A program made the position numbers and the translations under genes. DNA of 64,000 nt from Chamaecrista fasciculata (lineage: Eukaryota > Streptophyta > Magnoliopsida > Fabales > Fabaceae): the NCBI GenBank assembly GCA_003254925.1, contig QANZ01005497.1, positions 125,136 to 189,135 on the forward strand, in the 5' to 3' direction. Positions 47,273-58,434 of the stretch are shown piece by piece. The notes under the pieces were generated by a model. It saw only the letters and a list, made by a program, of their open reading frames with translations. It ran no database searches and had not been told where the DNA came from. Within the stretch, counting starts at the first letter, position 1. Each line of letters starts with the position of its first letter.

Positions 47273-47300
47273 CCTGCATTGCGCAGGCGGGTCAAGCTAG
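47273..47300 (+). mobile_element. Helitron-like 3' terminus
   Basis: A short hairpin (CCTGC, loop ATTGC, GCAGG at 47273-47287) is followed nine bases later by CTAG with T next (47297-47301), the arrangement of plant Helitron 3' ends (hairpin, then CTRR before a host T). No 5' TC terminus was identified, so the length is unknown. The WD40 fragment some 500 bp upstream could be Helitron cargo. Confidence 0.5.
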
Positions 47301-47301
47301 T

Positions 47302-47756
47302 ACTATATATATTATATGTGTGAGGGTTCTTTTGGTTGGTAAAAAATAATTAAATTAAAAATAAAAAAATAAGAAATAAATACGTGGAACTTGATAATTG
47401 ACTAACTGTATAGATAATGAGAGAGAGAGAAAGTAGTAGATGAGATTTAAGAAAGTGAAAACTTATTATTTGGTCTTTTAATTTTCACACTTCTAATTAG
47501 TCATTGAATAATAGAAATATATTATTTAGTCACTGAATAACTACAAATGTCAAATAAAACGTTACATACATATTTTCGTGCCCGTTAGGACACGGAAAGC
47601 CCCTAGTTAATTATATGTTCAAGTAGTCCCTCATAAATCACGGACGAACTTTTTGTATTATTTAAATAAATAAACCCAAATTATCTATTATTCGACTTAT
47701 TCCTTTTTTCTTTTTCTTTTGAACTACATTATTCGGCTTATTTCTGTTATGCTTCA
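47302..47756. other. AT-rich spacer
   Basis: No gene or bounded element is seen between the Helitron-like end and the small hAT MITE. Confidence 0.45.
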
Positions 47757-47764
47757 GTTGCAAG

Positions 47765-48042
47765 CTATGAAGCATGGACACTTCATTTTATGGGCGTGTC
47801 GCCGTGTTACACACGTGTCCGTGTCCGACACCCGTACGTCACTCACACGACACATATTCATAAGTTTCACAATATAAAATCAATTTTTTTATGATTTTAA
47901 CTTGACAAACAATAAAAAGTAAAGACACACATGACATATATTATGAATATATATTATAATTTTAAATTTTTCATCAAAATTTATGGGTTTTTAATTATTT
48001 ATATATATTAATATATGCCATGTCAGTGTCTATGCTTCATAG
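47765..48042. mobile_element. hAT-type MITE, 278 bp
   Basis: Terminal inverted repeats CTATGAAGCATGGACAC and GTGTCTATGCTTCATAG (one mismatch in 17) enclose non-coding sequence. A perfect 8-bp direct repeat, GTTGCAAG, lies at 47757-47764 and 48043-48050. The 8-bp duplication points to the hAT superfamily. GTGTCCGTGTCCGACACCCG-type subterminal repeats follow the left end. Confidence 0.92.
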
Positions 48043-48050
48043 GTTGCAAG

Positions 48051-48580
48051 TTTTTAAGTCAATCCCGTATCAATTTTGAACACTTTTTTTTTAGATCTAA
48101 TGTTTTTGTTGTAATAAAAATTTTTATAAAAAACAAAAACTCACAATCTCTTTAAAAAAATATGTTGAATAGTCATTTTGATCTCAAATTATGGTATCTT
48201 TTTCATTTTAGCCTTAAAATTATTTTTTTGTTTTATTTTAGTCGTAAAATTTCCACATATGTTCTATCATTAATCTAAAATATGATTTCTAACTTAAACA
48301 CCTCAAATTAATAATTTGTCTCTCATATATATTATAATAAGTAAGTTGACAAAAATGAAGAAATTTTTTTTCACTCTTCAAAAGAAAAATCGACTAGAAA
48401 TTTATCTCTAGTTTTTTACTAAGAATGAAGATTACCCTTTTAGAAAAAAACTTAGGTAAAGTTCATATATTTTTGCTATCAGGTTCCTCCAATCACAAGC
48501 TTTATTTACATTTTCTCTCTTCTATGATTAGTCATACAAAAATGTGTGTTTAATATTCTACCTTTACCATGATTAGTCAT
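48051..48580. other. AT-rich spacer
   Basis: No gene or element is recognised before the inverted gypsy LTR begins at 48581. Confidence 0.45.
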
Positions 48581-50770
48581 TGTCACGACCCCTTAACGGA
48601 ATTTGTGACCGGCACAGACCACAAAGAGGAACCCTATGGCTCGTGAGCCTAACAAATACATCCATGACATAAATTCATAAATTTTACTTCTGCATTAATT
48701 AATAATTCGTTACTAGTAATTACAACCTTTCGTAAAATACGCTTAACATTCCCTGCCTGTAATTCTAACGGAGCAACCATAGAAGCAAATACATAAAACA
48801 ATATATCAGAGTCAAAATATCCACACAAACAAGTATGTGGAACTTCAGAGGGTTTAGATAGCACTAGGAGATCGTTCCTGCAACCTGAAACTGAAAATGG
48901 TAAATAACAACGGGGTGAGTCAAGAGACTCAGTGAATAATCCAATCTATTCTAGTCGTGGAGGGCAAGGTATCTCCACCAGTTTCAAAATAATAATGCAT
49001 GCACATAGTACAATCATATTTCAAATACACATAAACAAGTCAAACATCTTTATCATCACCTTTCATAATCGAAGTCATCGTATAGTCACATATCAAAATA
49101 CAAATCATAGTTAGAATCATCATATAGGTCACATACTTGAACATCCAATAAAAATTCCATAAATTCCAAATCTATAATCGTTCAAATGCATTTCGCAAAT
49201 CTGAAATACATTTTCATCGTAACACCCATGGGTGGAACCCCCGTTACTTGTGAGTGAAATCGAAGGCCCTGCAAATGGCCTATCCCGAGAGAACGAATAG
49301 ACTCCCCACCTCAAGGGTTGGAGACGGCCTGCCGTGGCACGACCCCGAAAGCCTAGAACCATGCCACTCTGGCACGTCCCCGAAAGCCTAGATCCATGCC
49401 CAAATCACATCCTGGCCAACGGATGGTGTGACTCAAGGACCGAAAGCCCAATTGGTACCCATAACAAAATAACCAACGATTCACCCAACCAGCCAAAGAA
49501 AACATTTTTCAAATAATATCAAATATCAATCTTATTTTCGTCATAGTTCAAATCAAAGCATTGTCTCGTATTCTCATCAAATCTCAAATCAACCTTTCAA
49601 AACATATATGTATTTATAAAACCTTTAACCTTGCCAAAAACCATATGCATCAAATATGTCACATAAACATGATAAAATAGATTCTAGAATAGAGATGATA
49701 CTCACCTGAAGGTCATTCATAATAACCAAAAATCCACTAATCAAATCACTACCTTCAAACTTGAGATAGAATCAGAGTACCTAAATTTGATAACAAAGTA
49801 TATTCAGCCTATTAGAATACTCCTATAACACATAAACTCATCAAGTGACATCTTACACCTAACTAACATATTCCATGAGCCTTTTCAAGCTTCTTCCTCA
49901 TCCTTAATATCAACAAATTTGGCATTCCACTAAGTATAAAACATCTAACTCTAGGAGAGCTTGGGTAAAAGTTTGGGAGCTCTAACAAGTGTTTTATCTC
50001 AAGTTTCCAAAATGATTGATTATTAACTCTTCATTCTTCAAGATTAGAAATCAACATTTCCCAACCTCAATCATAATGTAAAAACTAATTATCACTTCTT
50101 AAATACAAGTTTATAGTTTCAAAATTTCTCAAAGATGTATAAAAACTCATTTAACTCATAGAAACCATTAAAATCATTCATAAGAACCAATTTTTAAACT
50201 TTAAAGTTTTATCCTAAAACATCAACTTTCAAAATACACTCTATGAATTCAAATTGATGGTATAGAACTCATAATCATCATCCATTACACTCATATAAAC
50301 CATTTTTTTGAAAAAAAACATGAGGATTTGGGCAAAACCCCATTTAAAGTTTCACCTTAATTTCTATTTGGGTCCCAAATTGAAGAATATGGGGTCAAGA
50401 ATCAAACCAAGTGTTAAGAATGTTTTAAGTATCACAAATTATCAGAAAAACACAAGGAAATTGAAGGAAACACCAATAAATTTCATAGATTCGAAGAGAA
50501 GGGAAAAAAATGGTAAAATAGATGAAAGTTGTACCAAGTGAAAGGAAAGGAGACGGAGGACAGTGGCCAGTGGTGGCGGGTCGCCGGCGACCGTCGACTA
50601 GTGGTGGAGGAGCAGTGGCCAAGCAAGTGCGTGGTGGTGGTGCGGCGAGTTGAGGGAGGAAGAGAAGAAAGGGAGGAGACGAAAAATGAGGAAGATATGA
50701 GACAAAATGAGCGTGGGTTGATCTCCTTTTTCTTTGTTCTATTTATTTTTGATAAACTAGAAAAAAGGCA
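48581..50770 (-). mobile_element. Gypsy LTR D, inverted, truncated
   Basis: It begins on the plus strand with TGTCACGACCCCTTAACGG, the complement of the LTR 3' terminus, and continues as the complement of LTR C, including the CCCCGAAAGCCTAGA repeats (49347-49450) and the GC-rich leader-like block (50570-50640). The LTR 5' end (complement of TGTGAGATCC) is not reached; it stops near 50770, where a different LTR starts. It belongs to the same subfamily as LTR C. No paired LTR or genes accompany it. Confidence 0.82.
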
Positions 50771-50779
50771 GGCTTACCT

Positions 50780-51430
50780 AGTTCACAAGTGTGGGCTGCA
50801 AGAGCAAGCTTGAATGTCCAAGTACCTACAGGAACTTCACAGGGGGGCCCTGCGAATAATACTCCGACGCTCAAGTTAGTATTTGAGAGATATGAGAGCA
50901 GGAGAATTCTGGTGAGTAAGAAGTAGCTAACCTTTGTCTGCTGGGTTGAGCCCTATTTATAGAGTAGGGTGAGAGTGGTGGCCAGTGAGCGGGGCGCACC
51001 ACGTAGTCGAACACGATCTACATCAGCGAGAGTGGTGGAGACCAAGATTTGCGGAGCAAGGCAATCGTGGGTGATTGCTTGTCGTGTTACAGGGCGGGCG
51101 CCAGCGGACTATAGAACGTGGGTATGACCAAGTTTGTGGCCCACGATCTCCCCCAACGAGAATGGAGACCGAGAATTGCGGAGCGGGGCAATCGTGGGTG
51201 ATTGCATCAAGCTGGGGGCGAGCGCCGTAATCCTGGATGGATCGCGGCCACCCCAAAATGCGTGAGGGGGGCATCTGACTGGTTCAAGTGTGCCCTGAAG
51301 GGCTTGGAGGGGAAAAGAGGCCTAGAGCGAGGGCCTATTAGGCGTACGCCCAAATAGTGATGTATCACAAGTCTCTCCTTAAAGAAGTCTACGAGCGCGT
51401 TCGTCATACAAATCTTTTAAGGCGCGCGGG
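50780..51430 (-). mobile_element. 3' LTR region of a Tat-like gypsy element
   Basis: On the minus strand a TATA box (CTATAAATAG, 50953-50962) precedes a leader with TTGAGCGTCGGAGTATT and CCCTGTGAAG near 50830-50880, the R-U5 style of plant Tat/Athila LTRs. The U3 part to the right carries direct repeats: GGCAATCGTGGGTGATTGC occurs near 51058 and again near 51186, and GGCGTACGCCCAAA occurs near 51340 and 51490. The exact ends are not certain. Its position downstream of a minus-strand integrase and antisense ORF makes it the 3' LTR. Confidence 0.6.
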
Positions 51431-52994
51431 GTGAAGGGCTTGAAGTGTGAGTGATGGAACCAATGCCTCGGTCATGCAAGAGCTTCAGGCGTACGCCCAA
51501 AGTATACAGGATTATTTGCCTCCTGCGCAAAGAAGCAATGGTTGAATGGCGGGTGCACAATGGGTGCACAGGGAAAGTCAATGGCCGCTGTGGCGGGTGA
51601 CCTTGTTGTAGGTAGAGTGTCTTGTCGTAGACACGTGTCGCTTGGCGAAGGGCCAAAAATTTGAAAAAGTAGAAAACCTTTCGGCTACCTCGTTTGCCAC
51701 GTAAGCTAGGGGTATTTAAGGTCGAAATGAAACGTCTCTTGCACATATAACCCTGCAACTTGAAGCTTTGAGAGAGAAAAGGGGAAACCATCGAAGATTG
51801 TTGGGAGAAATCGTAACTGCCGGAGAGATTTAAACCGCGACGTGCACGATTGATCATCGCGAGGGTTCATCGCAGGAGTAAGTATTCTTAAACTCTATTA
51901 TCATTGCAAGTGGGTTAGGGTTTCGCATTTAGTGTTGGGGGTGTGGGTTTTGTGGGATTTTGCGAGTATCGGTGAGTCTTGGTTTTGCCGATATGGGTTT
52001 GCTGATGAATGAATGTTTTTTTCAAGATTGAGGGTTAGGGTTCGAATGAACGTCGTTGCTATGTTGTATGAGGGTGTATTTCTCTATTTTTGGGTTTTTT
52101 GTTGTGGTGGTGTTCATGAGTGAAGCTGCTGAGAGTGAGGGATACGGTTTGAAGGCGTGGCCTTCTTGTTACATGTATCTGGGTTTGGGTTTGCTTTTTC
52201 GGGTTGTCGCATGCATGTCTGAATGTTTTGGGATCGTGTTTGCGTTTCTGGTTTTGAACATTGTGAGTACAATGTTTCTGGGATTTTTGGGTTTGTGTTT
52301 ATCGTGCCCTTGGGTGTTCAAGGGTTTTCTAGGTTTGAACTCGAAGAGTTCTGGGTTTGAACAGGGGCTAGGCAACCGGGGTCGGACGCCTCGTGTTTTT
52401 CAAGATTGAGGGTTAGGGTTCGAATGAACGTCGTTGCTATGTTGTATGAGGGTGTATTTCTCTATTTTTGGGTTTTTTGTTGTGGTGGTGTTCATGAGTG
52501 AAGCTGCTGAGAGTGAGGGTTACGGTTTGAAGGCGTGGCCTTCTTGTTACATGTATCTGGGTTTGGGTTTGCTTTTCCAGGTTGTCGCATGCATGTCTGA
52601 ATGTTTTGGGATCGTGTTTGCGTTTCTGGGTTTGAACATTGTGAGTACAATGTTTCTGGGATTTTTGGGTTTGTGTTTATCGTGCCCTTGGGTGTTCAAG
52701 GGTTTTCTAGGTTTGAACTCGAAGAGTTCTGGGTTTGAACAGGGGCTAGGCAACCGGGGTCGGTCGCCTCATGTTGATGGATGATCAGGCCGGGCGCTCG
52801 GGTTGTCCGGGTATGCTTTTTGGATGTGGCGATCAATGTTTTGCCGTGTATTGCCACTTGCATTTTTGCAGGTTGTAGAGTGAACGATTGTTGATTGTCT
52901 GGGCGGGCGCCACTAATCTTCTCAACGTTCAATCTCTAACAATATGCGTACTATGCGTACATGTACATCCCTTTCTCTAGTGCTTTGAATTAAT
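51431..52994 (+). promoter_or_regulatory. Promoter and leader of the antisense ORF
   Basis: A TATTTAAGG box near 51713 precedes a leader-like stretch (GAGAGAGAAAAGGGGAAACC onward), a possible donor AG|GTAAGT-like GAGTAAGTATT near 51875, and a T-rich region ending TTTTTGCAG near 52870. This fits a leader intron before the ATG at 53013 or its upstream in-frame ATG at 52995. The region also holds a 378-bp tandem duplication. The promoter and intron are inferred from sequence shape only. Confidence 0.4.
52021..52776. repeat. 378-bp tandem duplication
   Basis: 52021-52398 and 52399-52776 are near-identical copies with only a few substitutions. Each contains an open frame of about 117 codons (52056-52409 and 52434-52784), rich in hydrophobic residues. 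There is no N at the junction, so this is more likely a real duplication than the N-joined cases. Confidence 0.92.
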
Positions 52995-55668
52995 TTGCAA
53001 GCGTTAGAGACCATGGCGGTCCTTAGGGAGTTAGGGGAAGGCGAAGAACTAAGTAGTGTTAGTAGTTTACCCCCACAGGAGAGTAGCTCAGTGGACACAG
53101 AGGTTCTAGATGGTGAGACAGAAGCAGCTCGCCGAAGAGCGGCCGAGCTGTTAGCGGGGCGGACGTTCTTTGATAAGGGCGCGCGAGGGCAGGGTGAGGA
53201 AGCGACGAGCGCCTATAGGGGGTGTAGGGATTTAGTTATTTATAAACCAATAGTTGTGTCTGAGATGAGCGGGGAAGAGCTGAGGATCGAGTTGTCGGAC
53301 GGCCCGAAGCCTGAGCCGCCCAGGGTGTTGGGTGAACTGACGGGCGACCTGTGCGGGTCGGCATTAGAAGGAGAGAGGTTGATTCGGGCCCGAGACCTGG
53401 TTGAGTGGGAAATGGCTGAGGGGTTGGGAGATCCAATAGTTATGGCGACTGCCAGGCCGCCTACGATGCCAACCTCGCGATTTGACAGTGACACAGAGTT
53501 GGAGTCGGCCCATGACGCATATTTCAGGCCAAGGTCAGGCAGGGAGGCGAGCGACATGGTAGTGGGAGTGTGGGGCGACAACAACTCGATTGGGAGGACT
53601 CATCGGCGAGGGTTCGTCGTGTATGAGGTCCTGTTGGCAGAGTGCGATTCGGAGATTCCTTTCATTGATTTCGAGGTGGACCTGCTGAACCATCTCAATT
53701 GTTGTCCTGCACAGTTGATGGCGAACGGCTGGTGAAATTTAAAGTTTCTGCAGTTTGCAGCTTGGACAGTGGGCGTGGAGCTCACTGTAAAATTGTTTTT
53801 ATATTGGTTATTTGTGAAGCCTGGGGATGACGGGCGAGTAAACATATAGAGGAAGGGGGGCCATTTGAGTGGGTTTCCAACGAGCATCAGCAACTAGAAA
53901 AAATGGAAAGATAGGTACTTTCCTATTGTAAAGAATGGGTTGGGGTGCCGTTGGTGGGTGAGGGAGAAGGACGACCATCCCAAGTTTCCTGTAGGGTGGT
54001 CAGATGCTAAGACTGGGGCTAGCCCGATCAAGCAGGAGCACCTTAGCGAAGAGGAGCGACGGGCGGATAGGCTCCTTAGTTCATTTTACAGGAATTAAGT
54101 GCAATCATGTAATATATTGTTTTAACCCTTTGATTGATATAAAATTGTGGGCGTTCGAACAGTTTATAACCATTTTTCTTGTTTGTTTTGCAGCTTTGAC
54201 CGGCGCAAAGAAGAGGCCGACCGACAAGGCGGCCGGCAGTTCAGCTGCAGCGGCTTAAGCTGAGCCGGGGGGCGAGCAAGCGCCTACACAAGCACCTGCA
54301 CCTTCTCGGGTGTGGGCTCCCTCCGACCCTCCATTGATGCCCGGCGCAGGGCAAAGGGTTCCAAGGCTGCCATCTTCCCGTGCTCCAACGTCTTTTGGGG
54401 GTGCGTTGGCCCAGTAGGCGGGCGGTCAAGCGTCGGTGACGTCGACAACGAAGAGGACGGGTCTGCCCGTGCTGGCCCTGAGAGGAATGAGGCTGGCTGG
54501 AAACGCTGTAGGGACTGATTCCTCCCCGTTGGGCAAGGGGAAACAAGCAACTGACAAGGGGAAGGGATTGGCGGGGGGAACGACTAGGGAGGGTCCACCA
54601 TCGAAGAAGGTGAGCACGAGCGAGCCTGAGGACCCAGGGGTGTTCATACACTGGGATGCAGAGGAGATGGACATGTTCATCAAGAATAGCAACCCCGACG
54701 GCGATGGGCCGAGAAACCCTCGGATGAACATGGCTGAGGAGAGGAAGGTGGACGAGAAGGGAGAGGCTCAATTCCCTTATTTGCCCAGATATCCCAATAA
54801 GGGGAGCTTCTCCGGTGTGCCCTCTATCCAGTCCTTATATTCTTTGGGCACCTACGAGTGGCATGATACATTGGTGGCCGAAGCTTTCAGGCTCTCGCCC
54901 GCAGACTACGCAGCAGCGCACAGCATGGTAGCGTCCGTGGCCTGCCATGCCTCTCAGACATTGGCGCACAATTTGGCGAAGGAGGTTGCCCGTTTGAGAG
55001 CAGAGGCGAGAGCGCCCGGTGGTGCTGAGAAGATGAAAGAACTGAAGCTGCTAGGGACCAGGTGCTGGCGGAGGCTCAGGCCTAGAGGGCAGCTGTGAAG
55101 AAGCTGGAGGAGGAGAAGAGAAGAGAGAGAGAAAGAAGAAAGAAGGCGGATCAAGAGGCGGCCGAGGCTGTGCGGGAGGCAGCGGTGCAGCGAGGGGATG
55201 CGCAGGCCGCCAGGGAGGAGCTTGAGGTGTTTCAAGCTGGGGAGGCCAAAAGAATTGACCGGGTGTGGCGGGATGAACAAGAGCAATGGTATTGGTATTT
55301 CATTAATGCGTCCGGTCGTGGCTTCGAGAACTGTCGGAAACAGTTAAGCTTGCTGAATCCGGGGTTGAATGAGGCCGGCATCGACTACACCCACGAGGTG
55401 TTGCCCGATGGGCGTGGCGACTATGAGATCCGGATGCGCGCGGATGATGATGAGCCGGGTGAACCGGTGCCCGCCATGCCTCCTGACTAGTCCATTCATG
55501 CCTATGAATTGACAGAGGGGCGGTCGCAACCTAGGCTTGGAGATCCAGGGTATGTGCCTCCGGCGGACGTACTGAGCACCGCGGGAAATGAAGAGGATGT
55601 CGAGAATCCGGCCGCGACAACGGAGGCAGCTGACAGAGACGGGCCCTACCACAGTGATTTCGGATGAC
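52995..55668 (+). pseudogene. Antisense extra ORF of a Tat-like gypsy element (aORF)
   Basis: The encoded product resembles the plant 'putative gypsy-type transposon' proteins: an acidic N-terminus, a conserved core with FVVYEVLLAECDSEIPF and CCPAQLMANGW (about 53610-53735), a W-rich continuation to about 54100, a low-complexity linker, and a charged coiled-coil region (KRRERERRKKADQEAAEA near 55110) with a C-terminus ending near 55668. Its strand is opposite to the integrase at 56235-57107, as in Tat-lineage elements with an antisense ORF between pol and the 3' LTR. It is broken: TGA at about 53733, TAG stops near 53850 and 53895, an unspliced-looking segment near 54090-54190, a stop near 54257 and a frameshift near 55040. 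GC content is clearly above the neighbourhood. Function unknown. Confidence 0.72.
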
Positions 55669-56234
55669 TGAGTCATCCATTTGTAAAGCTTTTGTAATTT
55701 TTGGTGCCCATTCTTGAATATTTTCGGGCGCGTGTGCCCTTACAATATGTTGAATTTGTTGGTCGTGCGGCCTGATGATTTGCTGGGCCATAAGGTCCAT
55801 ATTTTGATAAATGTGTTTTGTATGCATGCTTTGTGTGTTGTTTTATCTGTTTGAGATGTTTATTTTTGCGCAAGTACGGATGTTCACCTATTTTCGTTGG
55901 CGATCGATGGGGCTAGCCAGCCATGAGGTAGTGCTCCAGCATGGAGTATGAGCAACTTCTCGGCTCAAGGGCGCGCGGAGCACCTGGATGAAAGCGTTTG
56001 GAGGCATCCCTCTTGCTTTCGAGCTCTTCATTGGAGCGTAATAAATAACTTACGAGTTGCAAGTCGTGTAGATTAGGTTGCGCCTAAGTTAATGCAATAA
56101 GTATAAAATGTATACAAGTGGTGTGAGTGGAGAGAAATTCCGTAATTGTATTAAACGTGAGAGTCGTGGCGATTGTTACATAAAGTAAACGAAAAAAGGG
56201 GAAAGGCAGAATGTAAAATTACATAAGAAATGAA
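55669..56234. other. Spacer between the antisense ORF and integrase
   Basis: Non-coding on both strands as far as I can see; the convergent 3' ends of the antisense ORF and of pol face each other here. It contains no recognised repeat. Confidence 0.45.
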
Positions 56235-57107
56235 TCAAAGTGTAATGTTGTTGACCGTACGGTGAAGATACTTTCTAAGGCTTGCGACATTCCATGGATT
56301 TTCCAGCCTGCGGCCGTCCAGTGTTTGATAACATGTACGCTCCACCTGGAATAACCTTGACAATGCGGTATGGGCCTTCCCAGTTGGTGTGTAGCTTGCC
56401 ATGCGAGCGGTTCAAGCGGTCGTTGGCAATGTCTCGGAGGACGAGGTCGCCGATTTCGAAAGATCGGTGTTTGACCTTCTTGTTGAAGTACTTTGCGATG
56501 CGTTCCTTGTAGGCGGCCTGTCTGATAATGGAAATCTCGCGCACTTCTTCGAGCTCGTCCAGGACGATGGCCTTATGGCTTTGGTTGGTTTCCTCATTGT
56601 AGTACAAGACTCTGTCGGAGAGGAAATTGGTCTCAGCTGGAATCATGGCAGGCGACCCATAAGTGAGAGTGTAGGGGGTTTTTCCTGTAGATTCCTGAGG
56701 TTGTGATGCGATAGGACCATAGGACGGTCGGAAGTTCGTCTGCCCAACGCCCTTCGGCGTTGTCGAGCCGGCGCTTCAATCCATTTAGGATGACACGGTT
56801 GGCGAGTTCAGTCTGCCCGTTCGTCGAAGGGTGTTCGACTGAGGTGTTGCCCAGGGAGATGTCCCACTTGGCGCAGAATTCGCGGAAAGATTCGCTAATG
56901 AACTGGCGGTCGTTGTCACTGATAAGCCGCTGAGGAACGCCAAATCGTGAGAGTATGTTTTGCAAGATGAAAGTGTTCATCTGAGCAAAGCTGATGGATT
57001 TGACGGGTTCTGCCTTGATCCACTTTGTGAAAAGGTCAATGCCCCACACATCAAAGGGCCAGGGAGACTCCTTTGGGCGCATGGCTTCTCCTGGAACGTG
57101 AATGTGG
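56235..57107 (-). pseudogene. Ty3/gypsy integrase C-terminal part (pol end)
   Basis: On the minus strand it begins in the integrase core (PFDVWGID), then has GVPQRLISDNDRQF with the second catalytic Asp, NGQTELANRVI with the Glu, VLWSYRIT, and the C-terminal GDLVLRDI and GPYRIVKVIPGGAY motifs, ending WNVASLRKYL with a stop at 56237-56235. Lesions: about 20-25 residues are missing between WGID and FTKWIKAEPV, and there are frameshifts near 56700 and near 56310. Its upstream part is cut by the copia LTR at 57108 and should resume beyond the right edge of the window. The wording is Tat/Athila-like. Confidence 0.9.
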
Positions 57108-58421
57108 TGTTGGAAATTGTGCCCTAGGGCCAATCCATTTTATGTATGTTATGAACATATGGATTAATTTATAGAGATAAATTAATGGTTATCATATCAT
57201 TAGCATGTTTGCTATGATGACATCCGTGATTAATTATGAGATAATTAATCTAAAACTGTCCCTGATCGATTGTTTTCGTGGGAGCGAAAATGAACTAAGA
57301 TCGGCATGACCTCGGTGCATAGAGATGCACGCACTAGATGCTGGAACGAGAGTCATGGTGCAATTACGTAAGGGGTTACGAGTTGCTGGATTGACCCGGA
57401 GAGTCCTGCATGGGTTTAGTCATCAGCTTGCCTCTCCTGTACGCCTGTCACGACGCCTTAGACCTGAGGTCATCATTATTCCGGCGTTGCAGTTGTCAGA
57501 CTTTGGCTTAGTCTAACGTTGCCCGTAGCAGGGTAGCCATAAGGGCTAAGTACGGGTTTGGTTGATTGCAGTGCTGAGGAATGTGGATTGATCAAAATAG
57601 GGATTTNNNNNNNNNNNNNNNNNNNNNNNNNNNNNNNNNNNNNNNNNNNNNNNNNNNNNNNNNNNNNNNNNNNNNNNNNNNNNNNNNNNNNNNNNNNNNN
57701 NNNNNNNNNNNNNNNNNNNNNNNNNNNNNNNNNNNNNNNNNNNNNNNNNNNNNNNNNNNNNNNNNNNNNNNNNNNNNNNNNNNNNNNNNNNNNNNNNNNN
57801 NNNNNNNNNNNNNNNNNNNNNNNNNNNNNNNNNNNNNNNNNNNNNNNNNNNNNNNNNNNNNNNNNNNNNNNNNNNNNNNNNNNNNNNNNNNNNNNNNNNN
57901 NNNNNNNNNNNNNNNNNNNNNNNNNNNNNNNNNNNNNNNNNNNNNNNNNNNNNNNNNNNNNNNNNNNNNNNNNNNNNNNNNNNNNNNNNNNNNNNNNNNN
58001 NNNNNNNNNNNNNNNNNNNNNNNNNNNNNNNNNNNNNNNNNTTTTGAGAGAAGAAAAACAAAAGGAGTTTTGTTGTTGTCTTCTCCTCTTTTGCGCCACC
58101 TTGTTGATTGGATTCAAGAAGGAGTTCTTGGATTCAAGTACCGTAGATTCAGTCCCTTGTTTCTTTGGAGAAAGAAACAGAAGGCTAGCACCTTGTGTTC
58201 GGGAAACTGTTCGTGTGGATCACCGGTGGAGGAAGGACGTTGCAAACGGACTTCTCTGACTCGCGTAGTTTAACCAGCCGATTGAAACTTTGAGGTATAA
58301 CACTTTTCATATCTGATTTTAAATTCAGCTAGCGGATCTCCGGGGGAATTCTCGGCCGACGCGTTTTAAATTTTTGTTTTATCTTGCTTCCGCTGTGCGT
58401 TTGGCTCCGAGAATTCCAACA
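57108..58421 (+). mobile_element. 5' LTR of an Angela/BARE-like copia element (gapped)
   Basis: It starts TGTTGGAAATTGTGCCCTAG, identical over its first 88 bases to the 3' LTR at 63913-64000, and ends GAATTCCAACA just before a primer-binding site. It is inserted in the minus-strand integrase. It contains a 435-N gap. The left flanking pentamer is TGTGG (57103-57107); the right flank is outside the window, so the target duplication cannot be checked. Confidence 0.93.
57607..58041. other. Assembly gap (435 N)
   Basis: Unknown bases inside the copia 5' LTR. All open frames running across it are artefacts. Confidence 0.99.
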
Positions 58422-58422
58422 G

Positions 58423-58434
58423 TGGTATCAGAGT
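58423..58434 (+). other. Copia primer-binding site
   Basis: TGGTATCAGAGT lies one base after the 5' LTR end. It is complementary to the 3' end of initiator tRNA-Met, the usual primer for plant copia reverse transcription. Confidence 0.85.

Noticed and set aside
52056..52784. Two paralogous 116-117-codon genes
   Set aside because: They arise from the 378-bp tandem duplication in a probable leader intron and show no domain; real coding capacity is not supported.
57476..58273. Open frames of 171-233 codons
   Set aside because: They run through the 435-N gap and are artefacts.
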